Both the position numbers and the translations under genes were made by a program. The notes below the pieces were generated by a model. That model made no database searches and was not told the origin of the DNA. It saw nothing but the letters and a program-made list of their open reading frames with translations. This document shows positions 54,967 through 64,000 of a DNA stretch of 64,000 nucleotides, one piece after another (position 1 is the first letter of the stretch; each line of letters opens with the position of its first letter). The DNA comes from Scleromitrula shiraiana (lineage: Eukaryota; Ascomycota; Leotiomycetes; Helotiales; Sclerotiniaceae), in assembly GCA_028455995.1 (NCBI GenBank), contig JABELC010000010.1:1824001-1888000 (forward strand). The letters are read 5' to 3'.

Positions 54967-56007
54967 GGTGGATGGGGGGGGGGTTGGGATTTGGGGGGAG
55001 AAAGGGGGAGTGGGGAGAAAGGGGAGAGGGGGAGTAGGGAAGAAGGAGGAGGTGACAAATTTATGCTGATATGATCTAATAACATGATACGATACGATTC
55101 GACACGATACAAATGATTTCCCTCACAAATACAGGCAGCCATAGTTACAAATATATAAATTTAAAAAAAAAACAAATATATATATATATATAACGAAACA
55201 AAACAACTTGACAAGATAAAACAAGATATGACAAAATAAAACAAGATAAAATAAAATAAAATCTAACACAACACACGATTGATTACCCAATCAACCTCTA
55301 ATCCATACGTATATATTTCCGTACGAACTAATAGCTATGATATTGTAGATATGTAAATGATGGTAGACTTCAAGTTGGACTAGACTAGACTGGACTGGAC
55401 TAAAGTAGATTAAATTAGATTAGACTTCGGTATAATAATCCATCTTAAAGCAAACTAGAGGACGATGATTGATTTATCGAGTGATTGCATAAGGAATATT
55501 CTCTATTAGAGATATGTATATTCGAGTACTATATATATATATGAATTATTGGGATGGAGTGGATATTGGTGTATTGGTGTATTGATTCGGAGTAATATTT
55601 GTTTTGGTGTATTCAAGTTGTGATTGATGTTGATGTATTTATTTTAGGAGGAAGGAATGAATGAATGAATGAATGAATAAATCAATGAATGAAATAAGGA
55701 AATAAGTAGTGGGTATGTATGTAAGTAAATGTATGGAATGAGTCGAGTAGAATTATGATGTTTTTAATATGTATATATATACATACCTCGAATTGAAAGA
55801 ATACAACGTGTAAATCATAAGACCCAAACGATTGAACTTGAAGTTGAACTTAATTTTGATCTCGATACTAGTATTTAACTTTGATATAATATATTCCAGC
55901 TAGTCAGTCATTAAACATACATATCCATAACACCCCACCCTCATATATGAATGAATATAAATACCCCCCCCCCCCCCCCCCCCCCCCTTCCCCCCATTCT
56001 AACCACA
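54967..56007. other. Convergent intergenic region with a long C run
   Basis: 1 kb between two convergent genes, with AAAACAAGATAA-type repeats (55196-55262), (TA)n at 55169-55190, AATG repeats near 55657-55690, and 24 C at 55964-55987 just past the Utp8-like stop. No gene is seen. Confidence 0.55.
55964..55987. repeat. Homopolymer C run (about 24)
   Basis: Lies about 20 bp beyond the stop codon of the leftward Utp8-like gene, so it would be a G run in that 3' UTR. Length uncertain. Confidence 0.85.
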
Positions 56008-58831
56008 TCACAGAACAATCCTCTCCCTCGTATATTTTCCAACCTGTTGACTCTTAAGCTGTCCAATATCCCTCATACTCCTCTTCGTAACCTCACCACC
56101 CGCACCAACACGATGACTAGAAATTTGCCTTTCGGCCTTCAATCCAATAGGGAGTACCGTAAACTCCTTATCCACCGTCTGCACCGTAGTCGTTCCTCTC
56201 TTCTTTCCCGTATCATCCCCCTTAATCCCCTTCAACACCGCATCACCATATCTAATCATCTCAGCCGTTAATCCTTTTAGGTAAACAGCTTCTTCGATTC
56301 CTTCTAGTGCGGCGCTAACTTCGAGTTTGAGAGAAGAGATTAATTCTTCTGATTCGAATTGATCTCCATTTACCAGTCTCGCATCGCCTGATAGCCAACC
56401 GCCTGCTCCGATGGCATCAACGCAATTATTCAACAAACTGGAAAGCAAGACGATGGAATTATCGCTGATAGGAGTATCCGCCTCTTCCTCGTCGGAATCA
56501 GTAATATCCATATCCAGATATCTGGTCGTCCATCCCCCCTTCGCAAGTTCGAATCGTAGTAGATAAATCAACGAAACGGTTTCCTGTCCCGAAAATGTAC
56601 TCTGTAATGCCTCGGTAATACTATTATCAGGACAGGTATATAATTTCGAGAGAGCCACATTCAATGCTTCACCTCTAACACTGGATCCAATACCCAATTG
56701 GAACTCAGCTAATCGTAAATCCTCCTCTGCTTCCGCTTCGAGCATTTGTACCTGTTCTTCTACATCGCCATTTTCTAGATGCGATTCTTCTTCGCCATTG
56801 GTTAATAGGGCTTGTTTCGTGCTAGCGGAATCGCCGAATAAATCGAGACTATCCATGAGTTTTCGAATGGCGTGGAGAAGTTCAGTTGCGGATAGGAAAT
56901 TGGTAGACACGAGTTGGAGTAAGGAATCCATTTCTCGATCTAGGTCTACGATTGCGTTGACGAGGGCTCCAGCGGGGATAGGACCGGAGAGGGAGGCGCG
57001 AATTTCGGGTCTTAATGCGGATTCGATGTTGGAGACTGTCATGTTTCCTGATTCGAGTAACCAGCGAACGAGGTTTGGTGGGTAGAAAACGATGGAGAGT
57101 TCGTAGATGCCTTCAGTGTTTTTTGACCAACTGAATATTCTACTCAGTGCGTATAGGATCCATCGACGATCAACTTCGGAAGGTTCAATTTGAGTTGTCT
57201 TCTTATCTTCTGAATCCAAATTAATTCCAAATTTCTCAGCTAAAGATTTCTCAAATCCTAAATAATCTCCATTTTCGAAAAACTTATCGGATTCTTTAGT
57301 CATCGAGGCCCATGATGGCTCTTTAATACCCATTGAACCAGGTAGGTAATGATCCACGAAAAGCCATTTACCACCAGATGGTTCTTTTTCTGGTTTGGAG
57401 CGGATTATCTGAGGATCTGAGCAACCAAGAGAGTCAATCAATAAACCGATAGCTCGAGATTTGTTGGATTGGCTAGGTTGAAAGTCTACTTGAATGGCAA
57501 TGAGCTCGTTGCCTGAAATAGCCACAGCTGTGCCAAGTTTTGGATAATAGGATATGAATTGACAAGGAACATCTAAACGTGGTTTCTGTTTATCAGAGGA
57601 GTCTCGTTTTCGTTTTAAAGATTCTTGATTTGTTGAATCTTCAAGCCTGACTGTAGCTAGAATTGATTCGAATTTTGGGTTTAGAATGCTGATAGATTTC
57701 TGAGTTGATGTTATGATGGAGGTACTTGAGAGACGAAGGAACGATCCAGTACCAGGAGAAGTAATTTGAGATTGGATCTTTGGGAAAGTGTCAAATAATT
57801 CGAGTGTAGTCAATACCTCACCTTCTAGTATCTGTAATATACCAGCAGATACATTGATTCCAAATGATGCCTTCTCTACCAATCCCTTCTTTTTCAAGTT
57901 ATGAATAGGCAAAGGTGCATCCAGAAGGGATTCAACTGAGTGAACTGTGCCATTGAGATGCGTAGTTGCTTTCCTTGGTAATGATACGATGTGTATTGTC
58001 CTTACGATATCCTCTGCTTCTGGTCTATTTGACTTGGTAATGACTACAAGAACATCCGGATTGAAACCATCCTCGGAGATCTCCTGTGGAAAGAAGGAGA
58101 AGACATCTTGACGACCTTTCAAAATTCCTTGACTAGCAGAATAAGCATTTGTAAGGTGTGCATATTCTACCTCAATGTTACTCATTGATAAAGCTGATGC
58201 GCGTCCGAGAGCCGTGGCTGGTGAAGTCCATAGAAGTTGTAATCCTTCACCAGTTAAGCATTGAATCTCCCCATCCTTCTTGACAAGCAACAGATCCGAG
58301 TTCTTGGCCGAGTCTAATCCTGTAGATGCGACAGGACCTAAATAGATAACTGGTGATTTAGATCCATCAACCTTATGTTTGATCGTCGACGATTGAGCTG
58401 GACTGGATCCTTCAGTAGTATCGTGAAATAGAGTAATTTGATTTTGCGATTCGGCAGTTGATACATAAGTCTTTCTCTCCACCTTCGTTTTTGTAGTTTT
58501 CGACCTCAATGAGCATGGTGGACATGAAAAGGTTGTTCCGGGAGGTAGCGCATAGGAAGTAAGTAATTTTGAAGATGGTATCTAAGAATCATTATTAATT
58601 GAACAATTCCCAATTCCCAATTCCCAATTCACAATCAAGAAATAGAAGGATTCGTCTTACATCATACAAATTAACACCTTCTCCATGAATTCCAACAGCT
58701 AATTCTGATCTTTTTCTTTTCTTCGAACCTGGTGAACCTCCATGTACTTCACCCACAACATATTGTGCATCCTTAAGTGGTGGTAAAGTAGCAACTACAT
58801 ATGGTTGTTGAAGAGATATTCTTGAAGACAT
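56008..58831 (-). CDS. utp8: Utp8-like U3 snoRNP/t-UTP component, 914 aa
   Basis: Utp8 is a subunit of the t-UTP (UtpA) complex that acts in the nucleolus on rDNA transcription and 18S rRNA processing. Exons on the complement: 58661-58831 and 56008-58581; the 79-bp intron (GTAAGA...CTTAG) contains a short GGGAATT repeat. The opening is fungal Utp8-like: PYVVATLPPL, then KKRKRSELAVGIHGEGVNLYD, then SSKLLTSYALPPGTTFSCPP and SKTKVERKTYVST. A beta-propeller-like half (to about residue 420) is followed by a helical C-terminal half (WILYALSRIFSW, NLVRWLLESGNM, ISSLKLEVSAALEG) and a basic tail ending RSMRDIGQLKSQQVGKY. I start at 58831 (MSSRIS); an in-frame ATG at 58888 would add 19 residues. The assignment rests on remembered similarity of the N-terminus. 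Confidence 0.7.
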
Positions 58832-59136
58832 GATGAAAGTCTTGAAATCTTGGAAAGTGTATGGCGCATACAATTCCAACAATTCCAATATATTTGACTA
58901 TTGACTATTGACTTTGAAGTTTTTCGTAAAGAATCTCAGCGCAGGGCAAAAAGCAAACAAATAAAGAGAACTCCAAAATTTCTGCTACTAAAGGCGGTCA
59001 AAAAGATTTTGCCATTTATTTTATTTTTATTTTTTATTATTTATTTTTTGGTGGTAAGCAAATGAATCCCTCTAAGTACTTACTAAACACTAAACTACTT
59101 ATGGAGGAAAAGTTAAAGTGCAAGCAATTGAATAGA

Positions 59137-59148
59137 ACGCGAACGCGA
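59137..59148 (+). promoter_or_regulatory. Tandem ACGCGA, MCB-like sites
   Basis: Two adjoining ACGCGA hexamers 294 bp before the Elg1-like start. ACGCGA is a common variant of the MluI cell-cycle box bound by MBF in fungi. Confidence 0.35.
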
Positions 59149-59374
59149 TTCCCTACATCATCTAAGAAACCTTCAAATTTATTACTATTACTATTACTAT
59201 TACTATTACTACCAAAGTCCATTCAGCTCAGAATTTCCTTTTTCTTTCTCTTTTTCTTTTGTTTTTACCTCAATTTTTCTATTCTTCTTCTTCTTCTTAT
59301 AATCATAGTTTGCAGATAATTAATTATATTTCCTCTTTATATTGACATGATTTCTTTCAATTTGAAGTTGGAAT

Positions 59375-59393
59375 ACGCGTGAACTTCCCGCGT
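59375..59393 (+). promoter_or_regulatory. ACGCGT (MCB) and TTCCCGCG, MBF/E2F-like sites
   Basis: A perfect ACGCGT at 59375-59380 and TTCCCGCG at 59385-59392, 50-67 bp before the Elg1-like ATG. MBF sites are the known switch for G1/S replication genes in fungi, which fits the role of the gene. Confidence 0.5.
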
Positions 59394-59441
59394 TGAGTAT
59401 TTTGGCTTATTGCATGTATGGCGGTTTTGGTCTCAAAAATC

Positions 59442-62400
59442 ATGGACCCTCTCAACGAGGGGCAGCAAAAAACTGTTCATCCTTTCTTTCAAAGGCCATT
59501 GAGTATGTATTCTTTTGAAATTTTATTTCTCAAATTATTATATGGCAAGAATTTAATCATATTCTAGAAACTCCCCAGGCAGACCCGGATCATGCTGAGG
59601 ATGAGCCGGAAATCGACAAAATTTCGAAAGAGTCTGGGAAAGGAGGAAAGAGAGTAAAGAAATCAACAGCAGCAGTGGATACGAAGCAAAAGAAGGGAAA
59701 TTCAATATCTGCAGAACTTACAAATGGATTACAAGCAGATTTGTTGGAAGTTGATCCGAATAATGACAGAAGGAAACGTCAAAAGACTGCTTCACCAGAA
59801 TTGAAATCAGACTCAGAATGGGATCAAACGACGACTACTGCTATAAGCCCGCCAAAGCCTCGTCGAGTCTCCAAACGTAATCAAACCCTTTTACGCCAGG
59901 CGAATGCGACAAATGTATTATCATTCGAGATTAACAGTGGCGTGTTGGATAACAAGGAACCGTCTATTATCGAAGATGCATCTACCCCAGAGCTTACATC
60001 TCAACTCGAACATGTCGACCCCAAATTGGACCATTCAAATGATCCACTTGATCTACCAACCAAAAGTCTCCCAGACCAACAACAAACAGATGAAACCATA
60101 AAACCAAAGAAAGTATTGCATTTCAACCCGAAAACAGGTACCATAGGGTCGCCTCCCAAAAGGACAATTCCCTTGAAGAAGCAAGGCAGAGGTAAGAAGG
60201 CCACAGTTGATGAGCAGTCAAAATCGAAAGTAATTACTATTACTTATGGGCATGGGCGAAGGACGACTGCTGAAATGGGCTCCGAAATTGATAAAATTCT
60301 CAATTCCACCAAAGTTTCGATACCCGCCACAATTCCACCGAAGGTGACTTTGAAGCCGAACAATCTACAGACTGTCGATGTAACTCAATCTACAAAAGAT
60401 GCGGATGTTGTGCCTTGGTGGAAGACAGCCAAAAAGAAAATACCACAAGCAGAAGACAAGGAACCGTCAAAATCTCAGTCATTGAAACCAGAGACTGAAG
60501 GTAGCAGATTATCTCCGGGAAAGCCATTATCATCAACAAAAATTCTATCTGATTTCGGCAGACAACGTCTAAACGATACAAAACAAGCTGCACCAATGTT
60601 TGGAGGTTTTGGAAATGCCACAAAGACCCGCAAGTTTCCTGGAGCAATTGAGCCAGCTTGGCCATGGAAAGATGCGGTTCATGTACGGGGTGATAGAGAA
60701 GAGAATTACATGAAAACACCAAACGAAGATTCAATCTTGTCAGGATCAGGTACAAAAAAGTCGAAATATCAAGCAGTAGAGATCCTTGAAGGGGAGGATA
60801 TCATCGATTTCTTAGCGATAGGTTTAAGAATTGGAGAATCTTTAAATGATATTCAAAATCTTCATATCGACGACTTTGCCCCAATCCCATCTTGTCTTCG
60901 ACTTCCTTCTAGGTATATAGAAACTGGTACAGCACTCCAACGACGGGTTCACAAAGAGTTAGTATCTCGATTAAACAGTCCACCCTTGATGGAAGGCTCT
61001 AGCGATGATGAAATTCCAAGACCGAAACCAAAACGTTCAGGGGCTCATCCCGCTCTCGTTAATGTTTATAACTCAATTGCTACATCATTATCAACGTACG
61101 ACAAATCTCAATGCGAAAATATACCATGGACACAGAAATATGCGCCTAAATGCACGGAAGAAGTTTTACAAATTGGACGTGAAGCTTCTATATTAAAGGA
61201 ATGGCTTCAAAATTTAACAGTCTTGTCTGTTGAATCAGGCTCGGCTGATAGTAAAGGGAAAAAACCAGCAAAATCGGAGGTTTCGGGAAAACGGAAACGG
61301 AAATCAAAGAAACTTGATGGATTTATCGTGTCTAGTGATGAAGAGGATAATGATATGGATGAGATAACAGATCCAGAAGAGGGTTCAATGGAAGATGGCC
61401 CAGGTTTTGTCAAAAAGACAGTCATTAGATCTGGTGACATGATGGCCAAAGGTTCAAAGGATTCCAAACGTCTCACTAATGCTGTGGTGATCAGTGGACC
61501 GCATGGTTCTGGAAAAACAGCGACTGTATTCGCTGTTGCAAAAGAACTCGATTTTGAAGTCTTTGAAATCAATTCGAGCTCTAGAAGAAGTGGAAAGGAT
61601 GTCATGGAAAAAGTTGGTGATATGACACGCAATCATTTGGTTCAACGAACTCAAAACGATACAATGCCTATAGCTAGTGATGATGATGAACAACGTTTGT
61701 CCAAAGCTGTGGCCGATGATTTGAAAAGTGGTCGCCAGGGTACGATGAATTCATTCTTCAAGGTCAAAGAACCATCGAAACCAAAACCGAAACCTAAAGA
61801 TCCTGCTCCAGTTATACAAAAGCCACACGTTACCAAAGAAGTCAAAATCACCAAGGAGATACAAGGTCCACAAAAGCAACAAAAACAATCTCTAATTTTA
61901 CTCGAAGAAATCGATATCCTTTATGAAGAGGATAGAGGATTCTGGCAAACAATCATGCTATTAATTGCTCAAAGTAAACGACCAATCATAATGACTTGCA
62001 CCGATGAGTCCGCAGTACCACTACTTACTTTATCCTTACATGCAATTATACGGTTCAACACCGTACCTGTCGATCTCGCAGTCGACTACATGCTACTAGT
62101 AGCTGCAAACGAAGGCCATTCACTCCGTCGTGAGGCAATCAAAGCTTTATACGAAAGTCGAAAATTGGATCTTCGCGGGTCGATGACAGAATTAAATTTC
62201 TGGTGTCAATTTGCAGTCGGAGATCGTAAATCGGGATTGGAATGGTTTTATCCTCGGTTGCCTCGAGGATGTGATCTCGGTGAGCATGGGAATAAATATC
62301 GCGTTGTTAGTGAAGATACTTATCGTCCTGGGATGGGCTGGTTGTGTCAGGATCATCTAGAAAGTGGAAAGGAGTATATGGATGTTGAGGAGGAGATGTT

Positions 62401-63538
62401 GCGGGAGGCGTGGGAAGGGTGGGGTCTTGATGTGGGGGATTGGGGGAGGAATCTGGATGTTGGGGGTTGGGCGGATAAGATTCAGGAGAGGATGGGTGAT
62501 AGGAATGAGAGACTTGCGATCTTGAATATGTATGACGAGTTTGCTGAAACTATGAGTTCCGCCGATCATTACTCTTATTATGGTTTTAGTGTTGATGATC
62601 AGGTAAGTCTATCCTCACCATCCTCAGGTAACGAGGATAAAGATCCCTAACAAAAGAAACAGACCCTAATAGACGCAACCGCACCCCCCATATCTTCCAA
62701 ATCACGAGAAGACTACACACTTTCCAACCCCCTCCTCGATATATCCCCCCATAAAAACTACACCCATCTAAATACCAACATATCACACTATCTAAAATCC
62801 CACGCGCGAGAAAATCTCCAGTTGCGTCATGTTGTTGATCAGAAGTGGTGTATACCACCTGAACTTGATGGGCCGAGGGAATCGGGGTTGATTGGGATGA
62901 TAACTTCATATGCTAATTCTAATAAGGTGAATGGTTCGGAGATTGAGGGATCGGGAAAGGAAATGGTAGTCTCGAGAAGAGATTTTAGTAGGGCATTTGA
63001 TGTTATTGCGGAAAGTCCGGAAAAGGGATTGGGAGGGGGAGGTGGAGGAGGGTGGTTGGAAGCAAGTTGTTGGGATGGGGTATTTAGGGTACTGGTGACG
63101 GAGGTTGCGCCATTTGTGAGGAATATTGTGGAGTTTGAGGGACGGTTGAGGGGGGAGAGGGATAGATTGAGTGGGCTTATAAGTCTAGGCTATGGGGGAG
63201 CTGGGGGTGGATATGGAAGTGGGAATGGGTATGCGAGTGGAGGAAATGGAAGTGGGGGAAACAAAAAAGTTAAAAGAATGAGAACGACGAGGGCGGCGTT
63301 GTCGGCGCTTGAAGGGGGGGAGAGGAAGAAGACGAGGAGGGAGAGGTGGTTTTGTGAGGGGTTGAATCCGTATTTGGTGGCTAGGACGGGGGGTGTGGGG
63401 TGGTCGGGTGGGATTGATACTGGGAGTGTGAGTGGTGCACGGGAGGGGGAGAAGAAAGGAAAGGGGGGAGGAAGTGTAAAGGTAGATGAGGAGGGGAATG
63501 AGAGCAGTGGGAGGGAGGAGGAACTTATGCATGCATAG
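59442..63538 (+). CDS. elg1: Elg1/ATAD5-like clamp-unloader AAA+ subunit, 1323 aa
   Basis: Large subunit of an alternative RFC that unloads PCNA after replication, in the nucleus. Exons: 59442-59502, 59568-62602 and 62663-63538 (introns of 65 and 60 bp). The start MDPLNEGQQKTVHPFFQRP contains a PCNA-interaction-like QxxxHPFF segment. A long disordered Lys/Ser-rich region follows, with WPWKDAVHVRG near 330-340. The AAA+ core begins at IPWTQKYAPK (539-548), has Walker A GPHGSGKT (664-671), FEINSSSRRSGKDVMEKVGD, Walker B LILLEEID (796-803), MTCTDESAVP and DLRGSMTELNFWCQF. A basic/acidic insert with DGFIVSSDEEDNDMDE lies between the first motif and Walker A, as in this subfamily. The C-terminal exon adds a Gly-rich linker and ERWFCEGLNPYLV. 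An ATG eight codons upstream (59418) is possible. Rad24- or Ctf18-type subunits are less likely given the SSDEE insert and HPFF start. Confidence 0.82.
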
Positions 63539-64000
63539 ATAGGTATAGGTATAAGCATCACCATCACCCGATAGATTACAGTATGGGATGGGACGATATA
63601 GATGGGCTCGGTGTGCAGCCCGGCTGGCTAGCTAAACGGTTGATAAATGTCGAAGAGATCCGGAATGAGCTAGAATAGAATATAGGTGGGTTATGATACC
63701 GTCTTTGGAGTTAGCTAGCATTAGCATTGGCATAAAAATACTTGGTATAAATATAAAATATAAACATAAATATAAACAGAAACAGATACACATACTGAAT
63801 AGATATTACTTATATCCACATATATAAATATCAATCACACAAATTCCAAACTACAACATATAACCACATCCATCCATCTATAGCAAGAATTCCACAAATA
63901 TCACATAAGTGCTATTTATGCTAATCGATTGATTAACCTACCATTACTTATCTCTTATCTGCACTACTCTGCTTTACTTAGCCCTTTCTCTTTCATATCG
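63539..64000. other. 3' flank of the Elg1-like gene
   Basis: AT-rich with ATAAATATAAA-type runs near 63740-63785. Nothing else recognised before the window ends. Confidence 0.5.

Larger units (their letters stand above)
58832..59441. other. Head-to-head promoter region, Utp8-like and Elg1-like genes
   Basis: 610 bp with AT-rich middle, a TTTATTTTTATT block at 59018-59048 and an (ATTACT)n run at 59180-59209 (also TTC repeats at 59283-59297). Contains MCB-like sites nearer the Elg1-like gene. Confidence 0.55.

Noticed and set aside
1..64000. tRNA genes and CRISPR arrays
   Set aside because: I scanned by eye for A/B-box pairs and for spaced direct repeats. None was convincing; tandem repeats here are microsatellites without spacers.

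Overview
The window looks like a chromosomal segment of a filamentous ascomycete (Pezizomycotina). The signs are short GT-AG introns of about 50-100 bp, two Zn2Cys6 regulators with fungal-type regulatory domains, an HsbA-type surface protein, UstYa/DUF3328-type genes, and a lone 5S rRNA gene very close to my memory of the Neurospora 5S. The AT-rich, microsatellite-laden intergenic DNA would fit a Leotiomycete such as Botrytis or Sclerotinia, but that is an impression; no marker fixes the genus. All exon joins below were read by hand from splice signals and reading frame.

Layout. 1-9.3 kb: a berberine-bridge-type FAD oxidase cut by the left edge, a degraded coding region (1457-3012), an intact amidase, a decayed inverted-repeat element (5301-6240), an HsbA-like secreted protein, and a putative single-pass membrane protein whose halves need a short intron or a frameshift to join. 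9.3-29 kb: a regulator block with a Zn2Cys6 factor, a bZIP factor and two very low-complexity proteins, separated by 1.6-4.8 kb stretches with no gene and dense simple repeats. 29-34 kb: a 5S rRNA gene, two divergent UstYa-family genes that both carry in-frame stops, and a small Cys-containing protein. 36-38.5 kb: a second Zn2Cys6 factor. 38.5-45 kb: a gene desert with hardly any microsatellites and with relic coding segments, including a frameshifted secreted-protein gene. 45-63.5 kb: adenine/adenosine deaminase, two large disordered proteins, a Utp8-like ribosome-biogenesis protein, and an Elg1/ATAD5-like clamp-unloader subunit head to head with it.

How the parts relate. The right third carries housekeeping functions (purine salvage, ribosome biogenesis, replication) and is well preserved. 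The 29-33 kb UstYa pair and the 38.5-44 kb desert show gene decay, mostly stop codons explicable by single C-to-T changes. UstYa oxidases are hallmarks of fungal RiPP clusters, but I see no precursor gene with repeated cores near them, so a living cluster is not supported. The most unusual structures are the decaying UstYa pair, the long inverted-repeat element, and the repeat-saturated flanks of the regulators.
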